Assembly: GCA_963921935.1 (NCBI GenBank) | Contig: OY998175.1 | Span: 152,883,309 to 152,947,308, forward strand | Origin: Galeruca laticollis | Lineage: Eukaryota; Arthropoda; Insecta; Coleoptera; Chrysomelidae | DNA: 64,000 nucleotides | Direction: 5' to 3' | Shown here: in pieces, positions 53,960 through 64,000 of the stretch | How positions within the stretch are numbered: position 1 is the first letter of the stretch | How the letters are laid out: every line of letters begins with the position of its first letter | Made by a program: the position numbers and the translations under genes | Notes under the pieces: generated by a model | What the model was told of the DNA's origin: nothing | The model's database searches: none | The model's input: only the letters and a program-made list of their open reading frames with translations

Positions 53960-55271
53960 TTTTTATTCTAATATCTCACTTGAAAAAAACTCTTTAATAA
54001 CAAAAATTTCATAAATCTGAACAAAAAAATGGATTTCTCGTATTAAAATACATGGTACTGCATAATTTTTCCATACATTCACTGTAAACCAAATTTTAAC
54101 ACGCTTCCATAAAAAAATCAATAATTATGTAACTATGTAATATATCGATCCTTTTCTTACGCTATTCGATAGACGAAAGATTCGTCTCAATTACTTACCA
54201 TATTTGAATTCTTCCATTTATATTTGTAGACAATATACGGGATTAAAGCTGGAGTAGACATTTTTGTAAAAAGTTACCTTAAAAAGTTTTGTAATAACTA
54301 GGTCTATGTAATGGAAAGAGGGTGAAAATCGAAATAAGAATGTTCATACTATTATAAAAAAATCCAGCAAGTTCCCATCGATTATGCAAACCGAAGTATA
54401 AAACATCAAATTTAAACTTTAAAAAAAAATCCGATTCCGCAGGATTGAAAATCCCAAAAAAAATTTGATTCCGATTAAATTTTGAATAGGAGGCGGTTTT
54501 TGATACGGGGATTCCAATAAATTTATCAGTTGTTCGTAAAAAATTATTTCGGGTGGAAAATTGACAAAAATTTATGAAAATGGGGTTTTCTGGAAAACTG
54601 TACATCAGATTTTGCTCATTTACGAACTTAACCTAAGTTTCTACGTTCTGAACCTACATATAAAATTTCATAAAAAAATTCAGTTTCGTTTTTGAGTTAT
54701 CGTGTTGACCGACCGACATTTTTTTAAAATAGGTTTTTTGGACTGAAACTTCTAGATCCACTCGAATATCGGAACGTCAAAATCACTCCATTACAATACT
54801 TCCCTTATATGTATACCGTAAAATGGGGCTAGTAGAAAACATCGGGGTGATTTGAAAATTTTGCTTTTTCCAGTTAAAACCGATGCTGCGCTCTGACGGT
54901 CGAAATTTTAATCTCAAATTGAGTCTGCATCACGGACTTTGGATCCTAAAGTCCATGGTCTGTATCTATACCTACCATGCTTCATAGTTGAGTTTATTTT
55001 TAATAGTAGTTATATGATCTGTGGAATTTATGTTCTGGTACTGGTTATTTACTCACTGTTATTGTGTTGTGCATCTCCAAAAAAAGGTAAGAAGCTTGAT
55101 TTTTTTAACCTGCAAACTTCCTATTGTACAGAGATCCCTAAAAAGACTGGAATATCGCCGTATTTTTTTCAAGAGTAGTTATATATCACACAATCGTTCT
55201 CTAACCTAAAAGCCGTACTTTTCCTTCTTACTTGCCAGTGGCGTATCATTTTATTTTTTATGTAATTTCAG
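53960..55271. other. No recognisable gene
   Basis: Repetitive-looking AT-rich sequence with GTTGACCGACCGACATTTTT near 54705, a type of sequence found in many dispersed insect repeats. No domain in the longest frame (54279-54605). Confidence 0.4.
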
Positions 55272-55378
55272 GGGCGACTTGAAAAATGGTGCGTATATAC
55301 AAAAGGAAACCGGGAAGTCGGAAATATCGGGATTATAGCGGAGACACGCTCCAGGGAGTACTACAGTACTTAATATTT
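55272..55378 (+). CDS. Pipsqueak-type HTH start exon (fragment)
   Basis: After an AG acceptor (TAATTTCAG, 55263-55271) comes an ATG at 55286: MVRIYKRKPGSRKYRDYSGD TLQGVLQ. It resembles the first strand and helix of the HTH_psq domain found at the N-terminus of pogo-like transposases and their domesticated relatives. The similarity fades soon after, so it is either a truncated exon or a relic. Confidence 0.45.
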
Positions 55379-56215
55379 AAGGTGCAGTTTGTTTATAGAA
55401 TCTCAATAAAAAGGAAAATAAGTTATTACCAATGTTTGAAGACTGTGCATTATTTTGTATTATATGACGCGCCAGAACGTTCTGAAATATTTTCATGTTT
55501 TCTCGTCTATTTTTTAATTTGACAAGGAAATAAATCATTTCTGCTCGACGGAAAAAGCCTCACTAGGTAAGAGTGGCACCGTGAGAAATTTTAAATTGTC
55601 AGCAATTTAGATTTTATTTGATGATGTTTCTCAGAGACAAAAATGTGAGTGATTTTCTAGTTTTTTATGATTTAATTGAAATTTTTGAATTTTTAAATTT
55701 TTACATGAGTAAGTTTTTTAAGGTTTTGAAGTTTTTAAGGTTTTAAAGTTTTATGAAAGGTTTTGAAGTTTTAATGTTTTTATTGAGTATTTAATAGTCA
55801 TAATCACCATATTTGCATGTATATCTGTGTAGCCTTGATAAAGGATTCAAATAAATCCGAAACGTCGGCATAGTGGAAAATCTGTTTTCTTATTATCCTA
55901 CAGAACCGATAAAAATTCATATAATACTTAATTTATTGTTTATACGAGTCAATATATTGTTTACGTTCTATATAAAAATACAAACTCAAATATATTTAGG
56001 TAATGTATGTATTCACGGACACTCGCGCACACTTTAAAAGTAAAATCTTTCTGATCTCAAAATATTTTTTTTTATTTTGTTTGTTTCTGACCAGGGAACG
56101 AATCCATTAGCCGAATATGTTTTAGTTAAATCATAATTTTTTTGTATATTTTTTGTACAGAAGAGTAAGTAGGAATCCCAACCAATTTTTTTATCTATGA
56201 TCTATTGTACAATTG
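55379..56215. other. Non-coding, with T-rich repeats
   Basis: Simple repeats of TTTTTAAGGTTTTGAAG type at 55670-55790 precede the PLE relic. Nothing else recognised. Confidence 0.4.
55831..55872 (+). ncRNA. Hammerhead-like relic of a PLE
   Basis: AGCCTTGATAAAGGATTCAA ATAAATCCGAAACGTCGGC: GCC/GGC stem I, stem II GGATT/AATCC, GAAA, C-G closing pair and GTC. The CUGANGA box is replaced by TTGATAA, so it probably does not cut. Clearly homologous to 44261-44300; the downstream GTGGAAAATCTGTTTTCTTA also matches. Confidence 0.5.
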
Positions 56216-59200
56216 TCACAACCTAAACACCCGGCCTTGGGACTCCGCTCAGGTAGTGAATTCGGCTTTAGTTACACTATTTTTTATTACCTCAATTGGG
56301 ATAAGTTGAATCAACAAACAAAATTTCGGGACAAATGGATTTAATTGACACACAATAATAAATTTACAAAAACCGTATATTCTCGATACAAATACGAATA
56401 AATATTAGTTATACAATAAAAATGTCCAACTCAATATTTTATATATATATATAAAAAATAAGTTAAGGACTTATCTTGGGAAGACTCGGGACGTACAGCT
56501 CGCAGCAGTAGTCAAAAGTTGAGACGTCGTTGTCTGGACTTGGACGCTGTATGATCCGGTGGAGTGGATAGTCTGTAGAGTCCGTAGCGGTCCGTAAAGG
56601 TAAGTCCGTGGAGGTTAAGTTTGTAAACGGTCCTTAAAGTGGTCCTTAAGGTAAACGGTACAGGCTGCAGAGCTGTAGGGAAAGAAATAAAAAAACAGGA
56701 GAAACAGTAAAAAATTGAAAAGGAGGAATAAAATGAACAGGTAGGAGCTTATACTCCAATACATACAAAAATTTGAATTTAATTTTCAAAATAAAACCAC
56801 AGAAAACTGTTCATTCTTATCCGTCCTGTTCCCAAAATAATCAGAAAAAGCAAATTTAAATCGGTGGAAAATAACCATATAAAGAATCTGTTATAAATTC
56901 GCTTCATAAAATAACTTAGGGCGCCACCAGATTTTAAAAAAAAAGATAATACCGGCGAAGAAAAAAAAAGGAAAACGCCATAACAAAACATTGTTTTTTT
57001 TAAAAACGAAATAATTTAAATAAATAGAAAAATCGAAATTGAATCATTTGTAAGCACACAATTACAATTTGAAAATATATAGATAACTTACCAGCGAAGA
57101 AAATTAAAAATCACACACAAAATGATATGATTAAAAAGGAGAATACTGAATACTTCTCAGCGAAGAAATGAACCAAAAGAGCGAGTTCCACTTCAATCGT
57201 AGTTTAAGTAGATATTTTATAGGAATTGGAATTAGAGGTGGGAGTAGCCGACGAATAAATAACGCTCCAAAATAATTGATGAAAATAGAAATACACCCCC
57301 TCTCCTCGGAGAAAAAAAGGAATTCGAAGAATTACTTTTTTGTAAACCTGAATAGCCTACAAAGAAAAGTAGTCAAAACAACAGGAATGTGGTGACCAGA
57401 TAAAAGAAGATGTAGTAGTGCTTACAAATTCAAGAAATGAAAAGAAGATAAGAAAAAATAAGAAGAAGAAAGTAACATATTCAATGAAAGTCCAAGAATT
57501 GTTGCTTTCTAACTCAAGACTTCAATTCATTTTGAAAACTAACAAAAGTAAAAAAAATATAATAGATGCTTATGCCTATTATCAATAACAATAATTGCAA
57601 GTTAAACGCAATTATGCTCAAAAACAATGTAAACAAAATGCAGTAAGCAATTATAATAGGAGCTCATCCCTATTAACAAAAATTAATCAAAAATTAAACG
57701 ATATCAATTATTGGTACCGTACTGAGATTTGAAAATAACCAAAAGACTAAATTAGAGGGGTAGCCTCTACCAAAATATGAGACGCTAAACGCCAAAAAAA
57801 ATTAGAGGAGTAACCTCCACTTAGAATATGAAGTGTTAAACGCTTTAGCAAAATATTCAAGAAAAATTAGAGAGGTAGCCTCTAATAAAATATGAAACGA
57901 TAACATCTCAACGATATGACAGGAGAATAACTATATTCTTCGTCTAGAAAAAATAATCACTAAATGTGATATAGGGTGGTTAAGATCTCAGGTACACTAA
58001 CCTCAAAAGGAAAAACTAAAGTAACCATAAAGATAAAAGGAAGAAGTATTAGGTGAGCAAGACCAACTCAGAGTTATAGACGGATGAGAGCATCAATCAT
58101 GCAGGAAAAACCTCGCGAGAGATGTTAATCGCGTCGTGGTTATTTATTCCCCACAATCAACTTCACATCTCTACAACTACCGAAGTGTAGACATGATCGT
58201 CCAACAACTACATTCCTTGCAAATGGAAACAAAAGAATTAACAAAATCAAAAGAGAAAAGAAAAGAAAAAATTAAAAACGAAGAAATTTTGAGCAAGCTC
58301 GGGTAATTAACAAACCCAGCGTTATGTAGAAACGCCACAACTAAAATGGAAATTTCCAAAGAAAATTCCTAAGAAAAAAAATGACTGGATCTCTAGATTT
58401 ATAACACCGTCATGCAATGCCTATGTAACACATCCTTCCAGTGCGATAACATGACAAGTCATCAAACCACCCTTTCGGAAAAACGGCGTCCCGTAGATAC
58501 GATACGTTATGGGATGACACACCTCTGAAATTCAGTTTTCCACTTAAAGATGTCACAAGACTAGCATCACGCCTGTCACAGAACTAGTCTTTAACAAAAA
58601 AACAAAATCACGGAAATCTTTTTTAACAGTAAAGCGAAAACCTTCAAAAATTCCGTCATGGGAATGCTATTGCGAGATATTGTAAAAAAATACACGGTAG
58701 GGACAGAAAACTACTAAGAAAAAAAAATTTAACGTGACCAAAAATGTGTATGTGTGTGTTTTTAAAATACATTACGGAACTATACGGAAAAATAACAAGA
58801 AAGAAATAACAAGGCATGGCCTTTCCCCCCCTTTCCTACTGTTGGAAAGTGTGGAGAGAAGAAACCCACCTAGACAGAACCAATTGCTAAACATTTAGCG
58901 ATAACAAACATAGAATACTCAAAATCCAAAATAGAAAGTTATATAGAACTTAAATCGGAAACACTTTCGCCATGAAAGTACGAAATTATAAACTATGGTA
59001 TTGCAAACCACATAGAAAGTCGTACAAAAAAATAGTTTTGTCAACAACGGAAAGAGAAAACAAAAGTATGCCGCAAAAAAAAATACTATCAGTATGTATC
59101 AGTACACCAAAATGATCCATAAATTGTCATGTAACAAAAAGAGCGTGTTTTTCTCGTATCAACATACAGGGGCGATAAAAATCAAGCGTATACTGAGAAC

Positions 59201-59796
59201 GAAAACGCTACCAAGCAAAAATATAATTTCTCAGTACACACAACAAAAGATATGGGGGACTACTCAAAATTAACTGAATTCAAAATTTGCCTAAAGCAAG
59301 AAATTTCAGAAAATATTTCAGTATAAAGGTTGTTCCAAACTAAACTGATTTCTAAAGGCGCATAACGCAAGAAAATCTCAGAAAATTTGAAACATTCGAG
59401 GGAAAAATTTTTTGGCGTTTTTTCAAAAACCCGAAAACAAAAAAGATACGATAAAAAACACAAACATAATACATCAAATGTATTATACACAACATAATAG
59501 CAAGGATCCAACATAATGTACTCTAGATACAACATCAAGAGAAACCATAAGGCATACAAAAAATAAAGATAGTGCTTTTGCACAACTGTAAAGATAAATA
59601 CAAAAGATAGTGTATAGAGGTACTATGACATATACGATAGTAGAAAAGCAAATTCTACTAAATAAAGACATAAAATGCCTTTGTGACCTAACACAATTGT
59701 TGACAACAACAAGTACAAAATACTTAAGAATTATTTTGATATTAAATCAAAATTAAGATAAAAATAATAGAAAGAAAAACGGGATAAATCACCAAA
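56216..59796 (-). other. 3' non-coding region (and probably 3' LTR) of the Gypsy element
   Basis: 3.6 kb, strongly A-rich on the plus strand, without domains. Two candidate polypurine tracts occur on the minus strand: GAGGAGAGGGGG followed by TGTATTTC at about 57292-57310, and AGGAAAGGGGGGGAAAGG at about 58827-58845. Either could mark the start of the 3' LTR; the 5' LTR is outside the window, so the boundary cannot be fixed. Three AGAGG-GTAG-CCTCT hairpin repeats lie at 57750-57890. Confidence 0.45.
57749..57895. repeat. Three short hairpin-bearing repeats
   Basis: AAATTAGAGGGGTAGCCTCT and variants at 57750, 57800 and 57865, each followed by an AATATGA(A/G)(A/G)CG block. Each can fold as AGAGG/CCTCT. 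Spacing is 50 and 65 bp. Confidence 0.7.
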
Positions 59797-62700
59797 CTAA
59801 TCAGAATCACTTTCTGATATGATTGGCAAATTATAACCATGGCCAGATAAATTCGTATCAACAGAATGTTGATCGGAAAACTCATCATCAGGAAGATTTT
59901 CATCTACGTCAATAAACTGATTTTTTAAATCTGTAACATGCCAATTACCTAAATCATTACCGGAAAGGTCTTTTAAATTATACACTAATTTCGAGATAAC
60001 TTTGTTGACAATACAAGGTATGTGCCTACTTAGGAGCAAATTTAGCTGCAAAATTACTAGATTTTGATGAAAGAATATAATTATTTTTCCATAACCTGTC
60101 ACCAACATGAAATTGCAAATCTCTCTTTCGTAAATTGTAATGTTTTGCATTTTTCTCATATGCATTTCTTAACTTTTTACGAACCTCAACAAAAAGTATA
60201 GGAAGTGTTTGAACATCATTAATTAATTGTAACTTTTCACCAGTGTTAATAATGTTATTCGCGTTTTCAGAAATTGCACCGTAAAAATCTCCACTTAACG
60301 GAACGTTTCGAGCAAAATTTAGAAAAGCTGGGGAATAACCCGTAACGGCATGTTTCGCGGTTCTAATTGCTTGTGCAACCTTATGTAACGAAGTGTCCCA
60401 GTTATTGTTAGACGAATTTTCATGAATATAACACCTTAGAGCTGTAACAATTGTCTTATTTGCTCGTTCTGTGTGATTTGCTTGGGGATGATAACGAGCG
60501 TTATAAAAATTTTTTTGCACTTTGTACTGTGACATTAGATTCTTAAAAAGAGAAGAAGTGAAAACAGTACCATTGTCAACAGAAAAGATTTGTGGAACAC
60601 CAAAAAGAAGAAAAACTTGATTTTCTATAAACTTCACAATGCCCTTAGCAGTTGCGTGTGGCATTGGATGAACAAGACATAATTTTGTAAACCAATCGGT
60701 AATTACTAAAACAAATAATCTGTTACCAGATTTTGACTTTGGATATGGACCTATTATAAGATCAGCAGAAATCCATTGCCAAGGAAAATTAATATCTTTG
60801 TATTTACCCATAACACCAGCTTTAGGTAGATTTTGGATTTTACAAGAATTACAAACAGAACATTTATTAACGTAGCGAGATACAGAACTTCTGAGTTTTC
60901 GCCAATAATAAATTTCAGAGATACGAGAAATGGTTTTAGATATGCCTAAATGAGCACTTAATTCATTGTCATGAAATAACCTTAATATGTCAATTCGGTT
61001 GGCGGTAGGAACAACAATTTTCCAATTAGATAGATTACTAGATATTGGATTCGACGAAAACATATGTTTATACAAAACATTATTGTCAACCTTAAATGTG
61101 GGATATAAATCGGGATTATTCGAAACTTTCTCAGTCATAGAAGTATACCAAGCATCTGGTTTAAAGGTACTTACGTCAATAACAGAAATTTCAGATAAAG
61201 AACGAGATAAAGCATCACTGACCACCATAGTGGTTCCTTTTCTGTGTTTGATTTCAAAATCAAACTGGGAGAGCCTAAGAGAAAGACGTGCTAAGCGACC
61301 TGAGGGATTAGAAAGTTTAGAAAGATACTGCAAAGGAGAATGATCTGTCTCAAGAGTAAAATGAGTGCCTTCAACATAGCCTCGGAATTTTTCAACACCA
61401 AAAATAACTCCTAAAAGTTCTTTTTCTGTTGTACTGTACTTTCTCTCAGTTTTATTCAAAGTACGACTTGCATAAGCAATAGGATGTTCCAGACCATCGC
61501 ATTCCTGATACAAGATTGCACCAAGATCAGTTTCGCTAGCATCAGTTCGAATGATAAAGGGTTCAGCAAAATCAGGACTTGCAAGAATTGGACTAGAAGT
61601 AAGACGTTTCTTAACTTCAGTAAAAGCATTTTCAGCTTGCGGAGTCCAAGAAATGGATTGACCTTTCTTTCTGCCATGAAGAAGATCAGTGATTGAAGAA
61701 CAAATAGTAGAAAAATCTTTAATAAATCGACGATACCAACCAATAAGACCTATGAGACGTTTTATCTCAGTAGTATTCTTTGGAGCTGGATAATTCAAAA
61801 TAGCAGAGACTTTGTCGTCATCTGTGCGAAGACCACTTTTGTCAACAACAAAACCTAAAAACTTAAGAGATTCACGACAAAATTCACATTTTTCAAGATT
61901 GACAGTAAGATTGGCTGCACTTAGCCTAAGATACAACTTATTGAGAGTTTCCATATGAAGCTCAAAGGTAGGGGTTGCGATAATAATGTCATCTAAATAA
62001 CAAAAGCAATACGGCCTAAGGGAAGGATCTATAACTATGCCCATTAGACGAGCCATAGTTTTAGGAGCATTAACTAAACCATAAGGGGTTGTAACAAACT
62101 CAAACAGTCCTACACCGTACACAGCGAAAGCTGTTTTCGGACGGGAAGATTCAGAAAGGGGTATTTGTAGAAAAGCCTTCTTTAAATCAATAGACGTAAG
62201 AAATTTTGCGTCTCGTAATTTACTGAGAATAATATCGACTTGCGCCATAGGATATGAACCAGAAACGGTGACCATGTTCAATTTTCGACCATCGAAACAA
62301 ACACGATATTCTCCGGATTTCTTGGGAACAATCCAGAGAGGAGAAGACCACGGGGAGCTGGAGTGCTGAATAACTTTGAGATTTAACATCTCATCTATTT
62401 CATTTACAAGAAGTTTTTGCATGGCCGGAGACAAAGGATATTGACGTTGCGCAATTGGCTTTGCATCGCCAGTGTCTATAACATGTGCAACGAAATTAGT
62501 TCGACCAATTCGGTCCGAAGGAGCAAGTGTAGAAAATAAAGTGATAACTTTGTCCAGTTCATTTTTTTCAAGTGAATTGAGACTAGTAACTGACTGAATT
62601 GTGTTTATAACACAAGTAGAAGATAAAAGAGAGTAAGATAAATCATGAAAATTAATGTCTATCTTAAATAGACTCAAAAAATCCATGCCCAAAATAAGAG

Positions 62701-63667
62701 GATGATTAATCGAAGGAATAATCAAAATTTTAATTGTTTTTGTGACATTATTTACAGTAACAGGAACGGTAATAAAACCCATAAATTGCTGTGGTATACC
62801 ATCAGCAGTAGTTATACTTATTGAAGCATCATATTCAATAGGTACATGAAGAGAATTAATAAGCGAAATCCCTGGGTTTCCAAGAATAGTAGAATTGCTT
62901 CCGGTATCAACCATTGCAACAACATCAGTATTTAAAACCTTGATAATCATATAAGGACGATTATCATTTGGTTTCTTAACAAACAAAGGACAAATATCGG
63001 TAGTAACCGAATTGATAATATTTTCAGACAAAGAATGATCCACAGGAGTGGGTAACATAGGTAACACAGAGACAACAGGCACATATAAATCAATACTACA
63101 AACATCATTAGATAACTCAACATCCGGTACAGGATTGACAAGTGAAATGGTACAAGAAGATAATTGTTTGCCAAGATTTACAGAACGATAACATGAAGAC
63201 GATAAGAAATCTCTGACAAAACTAAGATAAGCTTGCCATTCAGTAGCCGAAGGAGAAAAACTTGAAGTTAATTTTGACTTGTTGACGGTTTGCTGGATTT
63301 GCGTTTTGAACTTCCTGACTATACTTCCGAAATGGGTTTGTGTTGGACCGGAGACTGTCGTCAGATTCACAGAACCAGTCCGAACCTCGTTTTTTTGGAT
63401 TGCAACAACTACAATTGGGTTTTGTAGTGTTTTTAGCACCACAACCATAACAAAAAATAGACTTAGGAGAACGACATTTCGTAAAAATATGACCAGTTCT
63501 ATTACAATTCCAACATAAACTAGAAGACAAAACGGAAACATCAACAGAACTTTTTCTCTTAGAAGAAGAATTTGGTGAAACATAAAGACAAGCCAAATCA
63601 GGTTCGAGTAGACAATTATGCGAAGAAGGTGGTCGGTAACGATCAGACCAAACTCTAGATTCTTCAA
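59797..63667 (-). CDS. Ty3/Gypsy pol (protease, RT, RNase H, integrase)
   Basis: Open for 1213 codons (63667-60026), then a frameshift joins the integrase tail to 59797 (CIVNKVISKLVYNLKDLSG, WHVTDLKNQF). Protease VVAMVDTGSNSTIL. RT: LKVIQHSSSPWSSPLWIVPK KSG, TSIDLKKAFLQIPLSES, and CFCYLDDIIIATPTF with the Asp pair. RNase H: FIIRTDASETDLGAILYQ, TEKELLGVIFGVEKFRGY, TDHSPLQYL. Integrase: HLGISKTISRISEIYYW with CSVCNSC zinc site, ISADLIIGPYP (D), IFSVDNGTVFTS (D), HPQANHTERANKTIV (E). All catalytic residues are present, which is rare in this window. It overlaps gag (63240 and up) in another frame, so is probably made by frameshifting. Confidence 0.95.
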
Positions 63668-64000
63668 CTATTTTACAAAGCTCGGTAAGTTCATCAACAG
63701 TATTGGGACTATGTAATGCCAAAGCAGAAACAAAAAATGGTAAAAGATTTGTACGAATCTTTGCAACACGAGATTTTTCATCTACAACATTCGTTAAACG
63801 ATTAAAAAGACCTATCATAGAAGAAATATAAATTGTAACGGGTTCATTCTCACCCATAGTTCGATTTAAAATCTCTAATTCTAAATCTGTTTCATAACTA
63901 TACGGAAGAAAATCTGCTTTTAATTTAGCAACAATATCAGACCAAGTACTGAATCTACTACGATTATTAAGAAACCAGGTAAAAGCATTGCCTCGAAAGA
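63240..64000 (-). CDS. Ty3/Gypsy gag, C-terminal part (continues past the window)
   Basis: The frame enters from beyond 64000 (AFTWFLNNRSRFSTWSDIVA KLKADFLPYS) and runs through LEILNRTMGENEPVTIYISS, VAKIRTNLLPFF, a Ser/Arg-rich linker, then zinc knuckles CWNCNRTGHIFTKC and a second cysteine cluster CYGCGAKNTTKPNCSCC. It ends at 63240. Capsid and nucleocapsid protein. The last 400 bp overlap pol. Confidence 0.9.
   Translation of the reverse strand, partial: FRGNAFTWFLNNRSRFSTWSDIVAKLKADFLPYSYETDLELEILNRTMGENEPVTIYISSMIGLFNRLTNVVDEKSRVAKIRTNLLPFFVSALALHSPNTVDELTELCKIVEESRVWSDRYRPPSSHNCLLEPDLACLYVSPNSSSKRKSSVDVSVLSSSLCWNCNRTGHIFTKCRSPKSIFCYGCGAKNTTKPNCSCCNPKKRGSDWFCESDDSLRSNTNPFRKYSQEVQNANPANRQQVKINFKFFSFGY

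Noticed and set aside
56779..59671. Hydrophobic minus-strand frames that resemble membrane proteins (env?)
   Set aside because: T-rich DNA gives Phe/Leu/Tyr strings; no signal peptide-plus-cleavage-site architecture and no cysteine pattern.
1..64000. CRISPR arrays, tRNA or rRNA genes, bacterial operons
   Set aside because: No spacer-repeat array, no cloverleaf noticed by eye, and the organism is clearly eukaryotic. A covariance scan could still find a tRNA-derived SINE.

Overview
The window looks like AT-rich nuclear DNA from an insect with a large, repeat-choked genome. A beetle is plausible, but nothing here proves the order. The signs are degraded transposable elements of many eukaryotic classes (LTR/Ty3 and BEL, Jockey/I-type non-LTR, Penelope-like, pogo, mariner/IS630-like, hAT, Crypton), spliced exons with GT/AG borders, THAP and PHD domains, microsatellites, and no bacterial-style operons, tRNA or rRNA genes. 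Almost every coding stretch is mobile-element protein, and most carry stops or frameshifts.

Layout, left to right. 1-1493: 5' part of a minus-strand LTR element whose gag begins with a SAP-like domain. 1528-1790: Penelope-like (PLE) 5' fragment with a well-formed hammerhead ribozyme core. 2632-5067: a complete, compact LTR element (LTRs, PBS, PPT, ATAT target duplication) that has a SAP/coiled-coil gag followed by an OARD1-like macro domain and a CCCH zinc finger instead of pol. 5286-8476: a 72-bp tandem repeat, a C2H2 finger exon and two THAP genes or pseudogenes. 8690-12383: a complete pogo-type transposon with 17-bp TIRs and TA duplication. 13061-20600: a three-level nest, with a PLE inside a Jockey-like element inside an IS630-type DDE transposon. 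22345-24350: I/Jockey-type fragment. 26178-27427: a complete mariner. 27475-28881: Jockey ORF1, interrupted by a complete BEL/Pao element (28882-35963, AGCAG duplication). 36273-36862: a 174-bp satellite. 36980-37560: decayed IS630/mariner transposase.

37703-48357 is a second deep nest. The outer unit has TIRs of about 400 bp and one long unrecognised ORF. It was split by a hAT element (39412-46626, ATATAATT duplication), which in turn took in a non-LTR RNase H fragment, a 1-kb palindrome flanked by TA microsatellites, and an inverted PLE whose arms each carry a hammerhead-like motif. 48946-49154: a PHD-finger exon. 50140-53951: a second complete hAT (ATCTAACA duplication) carrying a Crypton-type tyrosine recombinase on the opposite strand. 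55.3-55.9 kb: a pipsqueak-type HTH exon and another hammerhead-like relic. 56.2-64 kb: a Ty3/Gypsy element on the minus strand with a 1213-codon open pol frame.

The most unusual items are the macro-domain LTR element, the long-TIR element with its unknown ORF, the recurring inverted PLE terminal repeats with hammerhead cores, and the recombinase carried by a hAT element.
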